Assembly (NCBI GenBank): GCA_011799875.1
Contig: CM022297.1
Span: 363,138,921 to 363,202,920 of the forward strand
Length of the DNA: 64,000 nucleotides
Source: Thinopyrum elongatum
Lineage: Eukaryota; Streptophyta; Magnoliopsida; Poales; Poaceae
Direction: 5' to 3'
Part shown: piece by piece, positions 9,412-21,092 of the stretch
How positions within the stretch are numbered: position 1 is the first letter of the stretch
How the letters are laid out: each line of letters opens with the position of its first letter
The notes under the pieces: model-generated
Database searches by the model: none
What the model was told of the DNA's origin: nothing
What the model saw: only the letters and a program-made list of their open reading frames with translations
Made by a program: the position numbers and the translations under genes

Positions 9412-11345
9412 TTTAAGAAATGACAGCTTAGGTTTATTGCCAAACCATAGTTCATACGGTGTCGTCTCAATGGATTTCGACGGTGCCCTATTTAACGTGA
9501 ATGCGGTTGTCTCTAATGCATAACCCCAAAATGATAGTGGCAAATCGGTAAGAGACATCATAGAATGCACCATATCTAATAAAGTACGGTTACGACGTTC
9601 GGACACACCATTACGCTGTGGTGTTCCAGCTCGCGTGAGTTGTGAAACTATTCCACATTGTTTTAAATGAAGGCCAAACTCGTAACTCAAATATTCGTCT
9701 CCGCGATCAGATCGTAGAAATTTATTTTCTTGTTACGATGATTCTCCACTTCACTCTGAAATTCTTTGAACTTTTCAAACGTTTTAGACTTGTGTTTCAT
9801 CAAGTAGATATACCCATACCTCCTCAAATCATCTATGAAGGTGAGAAAATAACGATTCCCGCCATGTGCTTCAACACTCATCGGACCGCATACATCGGTA
9901 TGTATTATTTCCAATAAGTCATTAGCCCGCTCCATTGTTTCAGAGAACGGAGTTTTAGTCATCTTGCCCATGAGGCATGGTTCGCAAGTATCAAATGATT
10001 CATAATCAAGTGATTCCAAAAGTCCATCCGCATGGAGTTTCTTCATGCGCTTTACACCAATATGACCTAAACGGCGGTGCCACAAGTATGTTGCACTATC
10101 GTTATCAACTTTGTATCTTTTGGCATCAATATTATGAATATGTGTATCACTACGATCGAGATTCAATAAACCATTTACATTGGGTGTATGACCATAGAAG
10201 GTTTTATTCATGTAAACAGAACAACAATTATTCTCTGACTTAAATGAAAAACCGTATTGGATTAAATTCGATCTAATCATGTTCATGCTCAACGCAAACA
10301 CCAAATAACATTTATTTAGGCTCAACACTAATCCCGAAGGTAGAGGGAGTGTGCGATAGTGATAATATCAATCTTGGAAACACTTCCAACACACATCGTT
10401 ACCTCACCCTTAACTAGTCTCCATTTATTCTGCAACTCCTATTTCGAGTTACTAATCTCAGCAACTGAACCGGTATCAAATACTCAGGGGCTACTAGAAG
10501 CACCAGTAAGGTACATATGTATATCAAATATACCTTTGTTTACTTTGCCATCCTTCTTATCTGCAAGTATTTGGGGCAGTTCCGCTTCCAGTGACCCTTT
10601 CCTTTGCAGTATAAGCACTCAGTTTCAGGCTTGGGTCCAGCTTTGGGCTTCTTCACGGGAGCGGCAACTTGCTTGTTGTTCTTCTTGAAGTTCCCTTCTT
10701 TCCCTTGCCCTTTTCCTTAAAACGGGTGGTCTTGTTAACCATCAACACTTGATGTTCTTTCTTGATTTCTACCTCCGCCGATTTCAGCATCGCAAAGAGC
10801 TTGGGAATTGTTTTCGTCATCCCTTGCATATTATAGTTCATCACGAATCTCTAGTAGCTTGGTGATACTGGCTGGAGAACTCTGTCAATCACTATCTTAT
10901 TTGAAAGATTAACTCCCACTTGATTCAAGCGATTGTAGTACCCAAACATTCTGAGCACATGCTCACTGGCTGAGCTATTCTCCTCCATCTTGTAGGCAAA
11001 GTACTTGTCAGGGGTCTCATACCTCTCAACACGGGCATGAGCCTGAAATACCAATTTCAGCTCTTGGAACATCTCATATGTTCCATGGCGTTCAAAACAT
11101 CTTTGGAGCCCCAATTCTAAGCAGTAAAGCATGGCGCACCAAACTATCAAGTAATCATCAGATCAAGCTTGTTAAACGTTCATAACGTCTGCATCAGCTC
11201 CTGCAGCAGGTCTGTCACCTAGCGGGGCATCAAGGACATAATTCTTTTATGCAGCAATGAGGATAATCCTCAGATCATGGACCTAGTTCGTATTATTGCT
11301 ACCATCACCTTTCAACTTAGTTTTCTCTAGGAACGTATCAAAAAA
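9412..11345 (-). pseudogene. Copia C1 gag, protease and integrase remnants
   Basis: Reading right to left, Gag pieces (MEENSSASEHVLRMFGYYNR near 10940-10990) are followed by a CCHC knuckle CLYCKGKGHWKRNC (about 10575-10620). The GAG-pre-integrase box LWHRRLGHIGVKRMKKL and the integrase start (HTDVCGPM, DDLRRYGY) lie within 9687-10328. A frameshift at about 9690-9720 separates them from the rest of the integrase core (9412-9690: GTPQRNGVSERRNRTLLDMV). Gag is also frameshifted near 10700 and closed by a stop at 10851. The same integrase frameshift is found in C2. Confidence 0.8.
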
Positions 11346-12604
11346 ATGTGGAAGCTACATCGCAAGCTATTGAACTACAACATAATTTGCAAAGACACTT
11401 TGACTATGTTCATGATAAATCTTAGTTCAATTAATAAAATTACTAATGAACTCCCACTTAAATCAACATCCCTCAAGTTGTCTAAGTGATACATGATCCA
11501 AATCAACTAAACCATGTCCGATCATCATGTGCGATTGAGTAGTCTTCAATGGTGAACATCTTTATGTTGATCATATCTACTATATGACTCATGTTCGACC
11601 TTTCGGTCTCTAGTGTTCCGAGACCATATCTGTACATGCTAGGCTCGTCAAGTTTAACCCAAGTATTCTGCGTGTGCAAAACTGGCTTACACCCGTTGTA
11701 TGTGAACGTAGAGTCTATCACACCCGATCATCAGGTGGTGCTTCGAGACGACGAACTTTGGCAACGGTGCATACTCAGGGAGAACACTTTTATCTTGAAA
11801 TTAAGTGAAGGGATCATCTTATAATGCTACTGTCGTTCTAAGCAAAATAAGATGCATAAAGGATAAACATCACATGCAATCAAAATATTTGACATGATAT
11901 GGCCATCATCTTCTTGTGCTTTTGATCTCCATCTCCAAAGCATCGGCATGATCTTCATCGTCACCGCTCGACACCTTGATATCCATCGTTGCGTCGGGGT
12001 CGTCTCGCCAACTATTGCTTCTACAACTATTGCTAACGCATAGCAATAATGTAAAGCAATTACATGGCGCTTGCATTTCATACAATAATTAAAAGACAAC
12101 CCTAAGGCTCCTGCCGGTTGTCGATATTACAAAACATGATCATCTCATACAACAACATATATCACATCACGTCTTGACCATATCACATCACAACATACCC
12201 TGCAAAAATAAGTTAGACGTCCTCTACTTTGTTGTTGCAAGTTTTACGTGGCTGCTATGGGCAACTAGCACGAACCGTTCTTACCTATGCAAAACCACAA
12301 TGGCAATTATCAAGTTTGCTGTTTTAACCTTCTTCAAGGACCGGCCGTAGTCAAATTCGATTCAACTAAAATAGGAGAAGCAGACACCCGCTAGCCACCT
12401 TTATGCAAAACAAGTTGCATGTCAGTCGGTGGAACCGGTCTCATGTGCATGGACATGTAAGGTTGGTCCGGGCCACTTCATCCCACAATGCCGCCGAATC
12501 AAAATAAGCCATTGGTGGTAAGCAGTATGAACATCACCGCCCACAACTTCTTTGTGTTCTACTCGTGCATATCATCTACGCATAGACCTGGCTCATGATG
12601 CCAC
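11346..12604 (-). other. Long untranslated leader of copia C1
   Basis: This is the non-coding stretch between the LTR and gag typical of Angela/BARE-1-like elements. The primer site next to the LTR reads, on the minus strand, TGGCATCATGAGCC. No genes are seen. Confidence 0.7.
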
Positions 12605-13620
12605 TATTGGGGAACGTTGCATGGAAAACAAAAAAAATTCTACGCACACGCAAGATCTATCCATGGAGATGCATAGCTACGAGAGGGGGAGAGCATCTAC
12701 ATACCCTTGTAGATCATTAAGTGGAAGCGTTTATCATGTGGTTGATGTAGTCGTACTCTTCACGATCTGATCACGATCCAACCGATCTAGTGCCGAATGG
12801 ACGGCACCTCCGAGTTTAGCACACGTGCGGCTCGATGACGTCTCCTCCTTCTTGATCCAGCAAGCGGGAGATGAGAAGTAGATGGGATCACAACCAACAC
12901 GATGGCATGGTGGTGATGGTGGTGGTGGAGCACCGACAGCGCTTCGCTAAGCGTCGCCGGGACGAGGCGGTGGAACTACGGTGTAACGGGAGAGAGAGGG
13001 CGCCAAGGGCTTGGTGTATCCTCTTGGGGCGCCCCTCCCCTCTATATATAGGTGGAGGGGCATGGGAAACAGCCCCTCCAAGCCCTAGGGCGCAGCTAAG
13101 GGGGAGAGGACTTGGACTCCAAGTCCAATCCTATTCCTACTAGGACTCCTTCCTGTTTTGCATTCCCTAGCCACAAGGGCTTTTGAGGACTTGGTGCGCC
13201 TAGCCCAATAAGGCCAGGGTGCCTCCCCGCAGCCCATGCTAGCCTTGGGTCATGGTGAACCCACTTTTGGACTTCCGAACCCCTCCGGAATCCTCTGGAA
13301 CCTTCTGGAAGCTTCCCGGTACAATACCGAAAAAACTGCACCTTTTTCCGGAACCCAAAATATGACTTCCCATATATAAATCTTTACCTCTCGACCATTC
13401 CGAGACTCCTCGTGACGTCCGGGAACTCATCCGGGACTCCGAACAACAATTGGTTTCCACTCATCAAATATCCCAATACTACTCTAGCGTCAACGAACGT
13501 TAAGCGTGCGACCCTACGGGTTCGGGAATTATGTAGTCATGACCGAGACACCTCTCCGGTCAATAACCAATAGCGGGACATGGATGCCCATATTGATTCC
13601 TACATATTCCACGAAGATCT
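12605..13620 (-). repeat. 5' LTR of copia C1, truncated
   Basis: The minus-strand LTR end is TATTGGGGAACG on the plus strand, where TGTTGGGG is expected. The copy stops at 13620, where copia D starts at CGAAGATCT. The uninterrupted sequence is preserved at 27017-27739 in C2. A TATA box lies at 13043-13050. Confidence 0.85.
13043..13050 (-). promoter_or_regulatory. TATA box in copia C1 LTR
   Basis: TATATATA reads on the minus strand within CACCTATATATAGAGG, in the usual LTR position. Confidence 0.4.
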
Positions 13621-15341
13621 TGTTGGAAATATGCCCTAGAGGCAATAATAAAATGGTTATTATTATATTTCCTTGTTCATGATAATTGTCGATTGTTCAT
13701 GCTATAATTGTATTAACCGGAAACCGTAATACATGTGTGAATACATAGACCACAACATGTCCCTAGTGAGCCTCTAGTTGACTAGCTCGTTGATCAATAG
13801 ATGGTTGTGGTTTCCTGACCATGGACATTGGATGTCGTTGATAACGGGATCACATCATTAGGAGAATGATGTGATGGACAAGACCCAATCCTAAGCATAG
13901 CACAAGATCGTGTAGTTCGTTTGCTAGAGCTTTTCTAATGTCAAGTATCATTTCCTTGGACCATGAGATTGTGCAACTCCCGGATACCGTAGGAATGCTT
14001 TGGGTGTATCAAACGTCACAACGTAACTGGGTGACTATAAAGGTGCACTACAGGTATCTCCGAAAGTGTCTGTTGGGTTGGCACGAATCGAGACTAGGAT
14101 TTGTCACTCCGTATGACTGAGAGGTATCTCTGGGCCCACTCGGTAATGCATCATCGTAATGAGCTCAATGTGACTAAGGAGTTAGTCACGGGATCATGCA
14201 TTATGGAACGAGTAAAGAGACTTGCCGGTAACGAGATTGAACAAGGTATAAGGATACCGACGATCGAATCTCGGGCAAGTAACATACCGATGGACAAAGG
14301 GAATTGTATACGGGATTGATTGAATACTCGACATCGTGGTTCATCCGATGAGATCATCGTGGAACATGTGGGAGCCAACATGGGTATCCAGATCCCGCTG
14401 TTGGTTATTGGCCGGAGAGATGTCTCGGTCATGTCTGCATGGTTCCCGAACCCGTAGGGTCTACACACTTAAGGTTCGGTGACGCTAGAGTTGTTATGGG
14501 AAATTGTATGTGGTTACCGAAGGTTGTTCGGAGTCCCAAATGAGATCCCGGACGTCACGAGGAGTTCCGAAATGGTCCGGAGGTGAAGAATTATATATGG
14601 GAAGTCCAGTTTCAGTCACCGGAATGGTTTCGGGGGTTATCGGTATTGTACCGGGACCACCGGAAGGTGTCCGGGGGTCCACCGGGTGGGGCCACCTGCC
14701 TCGGTGGGCCAAATGGGCTGAGCAAGGGAGGGAACCAGCCCCTGGTGGGCTGGTGCGCCCCCCCAAGGGGCCCAAGGCGCCTAGGGTTGGAAACCCTAGG
14801 GGGTGGGGGCGCCTCCCACCTGCTTGGGGGGTAAGTTTCCCCCCCTGGCCGCCGCCCCTCCCCTTAGATGGGATCTAAGGGGGCCGGCCCCCTCTCCCCT
14901 TCTCCCTATAAATAGAGGGGGGGGGGTGGGAGGGCAGCAGCACCTCTTCCCTGGCGCAGCCCTCCCCCTCTCCAACACCTCCTCCTCCGTAGTGCTTGGC
15001 GAAGCCCTGTCGGAGAACCACAAGCTCCACCACCACGCCGTCGTGCTGCCAGAGCCCTCCCTCAACTTCTCCTCTCCTCTTGCTGGATCAAGAAGGAGGA
15101 GATGTCCCCGGGCTGTACGTGTGTTGAACGCGGAGGCGCCGTCCATTTGGCGCTAGATCGGATCTTCCGCGATTTGAATCGCCGCGAGTACGACTCCATC
15201 ATCCGCGTTCCTTGTAACGCTTCCGCTTAGCGATCTTCAAGGGTATGAAGATGCACTCCCTCTCTCTCGTTGCAAGCTTCTCCTAGATTGATCTTGGTGA
15301 TACGTAGGAATTTTTTTGATTTACTACTACGTTCCCCAACA
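13621..15341 (+). repeat. 5' LTR of copia D (1721 bp)
   Basis: It starts TGTTGGAAATATGCCC and ends CCCCAACA, followed by the primer-site-like TGGCATCATGAGCC at 15343. A TATA box is at 14907-14915 and a G9 homopolymer at about 14918-14926. Confidence 0.9.
14907..14915 (+). promoter_or_regulatory. TATA box in copia D LTR
   Basis: TATAAATAG fits the plant TATA consensus best of all LTR boxes in the window. Confidence 0.5.
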
Positions 15342-16624
15342 GTGGCATCATGAGCCAGGTCTATGCGTAGATTCTTTGCATGAGTAGAACACAAGTAGTT
15401 GTGGGCGATGATTTGTTCAATTTGCTTACCGTTACTAGTCCTATCTTGATTCGGCGGCATTGTGGGATGAAGCGGCCCGGACCGACCTTACACGTACGCT
15501 TACATGAGACAAGTTCCACCTAAGGTGGCTAGCGGGTGTCTGTCTCTCCCACTTTAGTCGGATCGGATTCGATGAAGAGGGTCCTTATGAAGGGTAAATA
15601 GCAATTGGCATATCACCATTGTGGCTTTTGCGTAGGTAATAAACGTTCTTGCTAGAAACCCATAGCAGCCACGTAAAACATGCAACAACAATTAGAGGAC
15701 GTCTAACTTGTTTTTGCAGGGTATGCTATGTGATGTGATATGGCCAAAAAGGATGTGATGAATTATATATGTGATGTATGAGATTGATCATGTTCTTGTA
15801 ATAGGAATCACGACTTGCATGTCGATGAATATGACAACCGGCAGGAGCCATAGGAGTTGTCTCAATTTATTGTATGACCTGCGTGTCAATGTAAAGGCCA
15901 TGTAATTACTTTACTTTATTGCTAACCGTTAGCCATAGTAGTAGAAGTAATAGTTGGCGAGACAACTTCATGAAGACACGATGATGGAGATCATGATGAT
16001 GGAGATCATGGTGTCATGCCGGTGACGATGGTGACCATGCCGCGCCTCGAAGATGGAGATCAAAAGCGCAAGATGATATTGGCCATATCATGTCACTTTA
16101 TGATTTGCATGTGATGTTTATCATGTTTACATCTTATTTGCTTAGAACGACGGTAGCATAAATAAGATGATCCCTCACTAAAATTTCAAGAAATCTGTTC
16201 CCCCTAACTGTGCACCGTTGCGAAGGTTCGTTGTTTCGAAGCACCACGTGATGATCGGGTGTGATAGATTCTAACGTTCGCATACAACGGGTGTAAGCCA
16301 GATTTACACATGCGAAACACTTAGGTTGACTTGACGAGCCTAGCATGTACAGACATGGCCTCGGAACACGAGAGACCGAAAGGTCGAACATGAGTCGTAT
16401 AGTAGATGCGATCAACATGGAGATGTTCACCGTTGATGACTAGTCCGTCTCACGTGATGATCGGACACGGCCTAGTCGATTCGGATCATGTATCACTTGG
16501 ATGACTAGAGGGATGTCTATCTGAGTGGGAGTTCATCAGATGAACTTCATTATCATGAACATAGTCAAAGTGTCTTTGCAAATTATGTTGTAGATAGCTC
16601 GCGTTGTAGCTCCCCTGTTTTATT
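15342..16624 (+). other. Primer site and untranslated leader of copia D
   Basis: It corresponds in inverted orientation to the C1 leader (11346-12604). No coding sequence is seen. Confidence 0.65.
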
Positions 16625-17885
16625 GATACGTTCCTAGAGAAAAGTAAGTTGAAAGATGATGGTAGCAATAATGCGGACTGGGTCCGTGGTTTGAGGATTG
16701 TCCTCATTACTGCATAGAAGGCTTATGTCCTTAATGCACCGCTCGAGGCGCCACCCCCTCTCAAGCGTCGTCTGTAGATGTTTTGAACATCTGACAGGCA
16801 CGTTTTGATGACTACTTGATAGTTTAGTGTGTCATGCATTACGGCTTAGAATTGAGGCTCCAAAACATTTTGAATGTCACGGAACATATGAGATGTTCTA
16901 AGAGCTGAAATTGGGATTTCAGGCTCATGCCCGCGTTGAGAGGTATGAGACGTCCAACAAGATTCTTTGCCTGCAAGATGAAGGAGAATAGCTCAATCAG
17001 TGAGCATGTGCTCAGATTGTCCGGGTACTACGATCACTTGAATCGAGTGGGAGTTTATCTTCCAGATAAGATAGTGATTAATATAGTTCTCCAAGTCACT
17101 GCCACCTAGCTACTAGAGCTTCGTGATGAACTATAACATGCCAGGGATAGATAAGATGATCCCTGAGCTGTTCGCGATGTTTAAAACCGTGAAGGTAGAA
17201 ATCAAGAAGGAGCATCAAGTGTTGATGGTTAGTAAAACCACTAGTTTCACAAAGGGCAAGGGCAAGAAGGGAAACTTCATGGATGGCAAGTCAGTTGCTG
17301 CTCCAGTGAAGAAACCCAAGGTTAAACCCAAACCTGAGACTAGGTGCTTCTGTTATGAGGAGAACGGTCGCTGAAGTGGAACAACCCTAGATACTTAGTA
17401 GATAAGAAAGCTGGCAACGTCGACAGAAGTATATTTGATATACGTGTTATTGATGTGTACCTTGCTAGTACTCCTAGTAGCACCTGGGTATTGGATACCG
17501 GTTCGGTTGCTAAATGTTAGTAACTCGAAATAAAAGCTATGGAATAAACGGAGGCTAGCTAAGGGTGAGGTGACGATGTGTGTTGGAAGTGTTTCCAAGG
17601 TTGATGTGATCACCATCGCACACTCTCTTGGGATTAGGGATGAAACTAAATAAATGTTATTTGGTGTTTGTGTTGAGCATGAACGTGATTAGATCGTGTT
17701 TATTGCAATACGGTTATTCATTTAAGTTAGAGAATAATGGTTATTTTGTTTACATGAATAATACCTTCAATGGTCATGCACCCAATGTGAATGGTTTGTT
17801 GAATCTCGATCGTAGTAATACACATGTTCATAAAAGATGCAAAATTAATAATGATAGTACCACATACTTGTGGCACTGCCGCTAA
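16625..17885 (+). pseudogene. Copia D gag and GAG-pre-integrase remnant
   Basis: Gag is recognisable from the FLEKSKLKDDGSNNADWV segment (about 16632-16684). A stop follows at about 16717, where relatives read Q or P before KAYVLNAP. Later pieces include ISEHVLRLSGYYDHLNRVGV (16988-17056) and a basic block KGKGKKG (17253-17273). The zinc-knuckle region (CFCYEENGR) has lost its spacing and is frameshifted. The pre-integrase part ends at YLWHCR (17868-17885), exactly where the copia sequence stops. Confidence 0.75.
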
Positions 17886-18180
17886 AGATCTTTACAGACT
17901 GTTCTGTTTTTGACAGATTCTATTTTCGATGCATAGTTTGCTTGTTTTCTAGTTTCTATGGCTTATATTGCTCAATATAAATTGTAGAAATGATAGGGTA
18001 CAGTAGGTATCATGTGAGAATTTTTTTTAATCTTGTCTTGATAGTGCCAAAGTGAATGATTTGTTTTTATCGTACTAACCCATCTCACGAAGTTCCGTTA
18101 AGTTTTGTATGATTGAATTTTTCAAGTTTTGGGTAAGATATCGATATGAGGAGAATAAGGAGTGATAAGACCCTAATATT

Positions 18181-18261
18181 GGGGATGCCCAAGGCACCCC
18201 AAGGTAATATTCAAGGAAGGTCCAAGCAACTAAGCTTGGGGATGCCCCGGAAGGCATCCCC
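18181..18261 (+). repeat. Paired hairpins, module copy 1 (gypsy B)
   Basis: GGGGATGCC-CAA-GGCACCCC lies at 18181-18200. GGGGATGCC (18238-18246) pairs with GGCATCCCC (18253-18261). Spacing and stems match gypsy A. Confidence 0.7.
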
Positions 18262-18903
18262 TCTTTCGTCTTCAACATCATCGGTAACCTTACTTGGAGC
18301 TATATATTTATTCATCACATGATATGAGTTTTGCTTGGAGTGTCATTTTATTTTATTAGTATTTGCTTGCTTTCATTTAGAGTAATGTTTTGCATCTTTT
18401 AATTCAATAAAAGTGTCAAGTATGTCTTTACCATGCTTATTTTGCAAGTCTATATGTTGCTGTTTGAAAACAGAAAGTTTGTAGTTATGTTTTGAATATT
18501 TTTGAATAATAAGAAAACGATAAAATCTTGAATATTTTTCACAATAAGACAAAACAAATTTTATACAGTTTGGTAATTTTTCAGAATTTTTAGAGTTAGG
18601 GAAGTATGAGTACAATTGCACTCTTTACAGACTGTCCTACTTTGACAGATTGCTGTTAGGTTTGCATTGTTTGCTTGTTTAATGATTCTATTTGAGGATA
18701 GGAGTATTAAATATGCGGAGGCATTTAGTATGCAATGTTAAATAATAATTTTAGTGATTTGTTACAGTAGATAATGATAAGGTTTTGCATTTGATTTATA
18801 CTAACTTATCTCACGAGTTCTTGTTGAGTTTTGTGTGGATGAAGTTTTTAAGATTTAGGGAAACCGTGATATGAGAGGAATTAAGGAGACACAAGAGCTC
18901 AAG

Positions 18904-18986
18904 CTTGCGGATGCCCAAGGCATCCCTAGTTAATATTTCAAGAAGTCTCAAGCATCTAAGCTTGGGGATGCCCCGGTTGGCATCCC
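18904..18986 (+). repeat. Paired hairpins, module copy 2 (gypsy B)
   Basis: GGATGCC-CAA-GGCATCC lies at about 18908-18924, with its outer pair weakened by G to C. The second hairpin, GGGATGCC with GGCATCCC, lies at about 18965-18986. Confidence 0.65.
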
Positions 18987-18989
18987 ACC

Positions 18990-21079
18990 TTTCTTCTTCA
19001 ACAATGATCGGTCAGTTTTGGTTGAGCCTAAGTTTTTGCTTCTTCACATGATATGTGTTATCCTTAGAATGGCATTTTATTTTATTTTGCTTGCTGTTTT
19101 AATAAAATATTAAGATCTAAAATTTTAAATGAGAGAGTGTCCTCACATAGCTACATAATTGTTTGACTACTCATTGATCTTCACTTATATCTTTTTGGAG
19201 TAGTTTGTGAGTTTCTCTAGTGCTTCACTTATATCTTTTTAGAGCACGACAGTGGTTTTATTTTGAAGAAATTGATGAACTCTCATGCTTCACTTATATT
19301 ATTTTGAGAGTCTCTAAACAGCATGGCAATTTGCTTAGGTTATGAATTTAGTCCTAATATGATGGGTATTCAAGAGGGATATAATAAAAACTTTCATGAA
19401 GAGCATTGAATATATGAGAAGTTTGATTCCTTATGATTGTTTTGAGATATAAAGATGGTGATATTAGAGTCATGCTAGTGAGTAATTGTGGATTGGTAGA
19501 AATACTTGTGTTAAAGTTTGTGATTCCCGTAGCATGCACGTATGGTGAACCGTTATGTGCTGAAGTCGGAGCATGATTTATTTATTGATTGTCTTACTTA
19601 TGAGTGGCGGTCGGGGACGAGCGATGGCCTTTTCCTACCAATCTATCCCCCTAGGAGCATGCATGTAGCACTTTGTTTTGATAGCTAATAGACTTTTGCA
19701 ATAAGTATGTGAGTTCTTTATGACTAATGTTGAGTCCATGGATTATACGCACTCTCACCCTTCCACCATTGCTAGCCTCTCTAGTACCGCGCAACTTTTG
19801 CCGGTGCATTACACCCACCATATACCTTCCTCAAAATAGCCACCATACCTACCTATTATGGCATTTCCATAGCCATTCCGAGATATATTGCCATGCAACT
19901 TCCACCATTCCGTTTATTATGACACGCTTCATCATTGTCATATTGCTTTGCATGATCATGTAGTTGACATCGTATTTGTGGCAAAGCCACCATTCATATT
20001 TTTTATACATGTCATTCTTGAGTCATTGCATTCTGGTACACTGCCGGAGGCATTCATATAGAGTCATATTTTGTTCTAAGTATCGAGTTGTAATTCTTGA
20101 GTTGTAAGTAAATAAAAGTGTGATGATCATCATTATTAGAGCATTGTCCCATGTGAGAAAAGGATGATGGAGACTATGATTCCCCCACAAGTCGGGATGA
20201 GACTCCGGGCAAAAAATAAAATAAAAAAAGAGAAAAAAAGGGAAAGAAAAAAAAAGAGAAAAAAAGAGGCCAAAGAGACCAAAATAAAAAAATGAGAGAA
20301 AAGAGAGAAGGGGCAATGCTACTATCCTTTTTCTACACTTGTGCTTCAAAGTAGCACCATGATCTTCATGATAGAGAGTCTCCTATATTGTCACTTTCAT
20401 ATACTAGTGGGAATTTTTCATTATAGAACTTGGCTTGTATATTCTAATGATGGGCTTCCTCAAATTGCCCTGGGTCTTCGTGAGCAAGCGAGTTGGATGC
20501 ACACCCACTTAGTTTCTTTTTGAGCTTTCATACACTTATAGCTCTAGTGCATCCGTTGCATGGCAATCCCCACTCACTCACATTTATATCTATTGATTGG
20601 CATCTCCATAGCCCGTTGATACGCCTAGTTGATGTGGGACTATCTCCTTCTTTTTGTCTTCTCCACAACCACCATATTCTATTCCACCTATAGTGCTATA
20701 TCCATGGCTCACGCTCATGTATTGCGTGAAAGTTGAAAAAGTTTGAGAACATCAAAAGTATGAAACAATTGCTTGGCTTGTCATCGGGGTTGTGCATGAT
20801 TTAATACTTTGCGTGATGAAGATGGAGCATAGCCAGACTATATGATTTTGTAGGGATAACTTTCTTTGGCCATGTTATTTTGAGAAGACAGGATTGCTTT
20901 GTTAGTATGCTTGAAGTATTATTGTTTTTATGTCAATATTAAACTTTTGTTTTGAATCTTATGGATCTGAATATTCATGCCACAATAAAGAAAATTACAT
21001 GGATAAATATGTTAGGTAGCATTCCACATCAAAAAAATTGTTTTTATCATTTACCTACTTGAGGACGAGCAGGAATTAA
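18990..21079 (+). other. Distal non-coding interior of gypsy B
   Basis: No coding sequence is recognised. It contains an A-rich purine run at about 20209-20309 (AAAGAGAAAAAAAGGG-like) and ends in the AAGCTTGGGGATGC motif at 21078-21091, next to the LTR. Confidence 0.55.
20209..20309 (+). repeat. Purine-only low-complexity tract in gypsy B
   Basis: About 100 bases are almost all A and G, with runs of A7 to A9. It is not found in gypsy A. Confidence 0.7.
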
Positions 21080-21092
21080 GCTTGGGGATGCT

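Larger units (their letters stand above)
9216..13620 (-). mobile_element. Copia retrotransposon C1, internally deleted, minus strand
   Basis: From right to left it has a truncated 5' LTR (12605-13620), a leader, gag, protease and integrase remnants (9412-11345), and a short LTR piece (9216-9411) fused directly to integrase. Everything between integrase and the 3' LTR, including reverse transcriptase and RNase H, is gone. The stretch 9412-13620 is nearly the same as 22814-27016. Copia E is inserted at its left end and copia D at its right end. Confidence 0.8.
13621..17885 (+). mobile_element. Copia retrotransposon D, 5' part only
   Basis: A complete 5' LTR (13621-15341), a leader and decayed gag are present, up to the GAG-pre-integrase box. 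The sequence changes at 17885 into gypsy interior DNA, so the rest of pol and the 3' LTR are missing. The element begins inside the C1 LTR with likely target site GATCT (13616-13620). C1 and D are head to head. Confidence 0.8.

Noticed and set aside
14504..15156. Long Pro/Gly-rich frames on both strands
   Set aside because: They are readings of the GC-rich promoter and R region of the copia D LTR.
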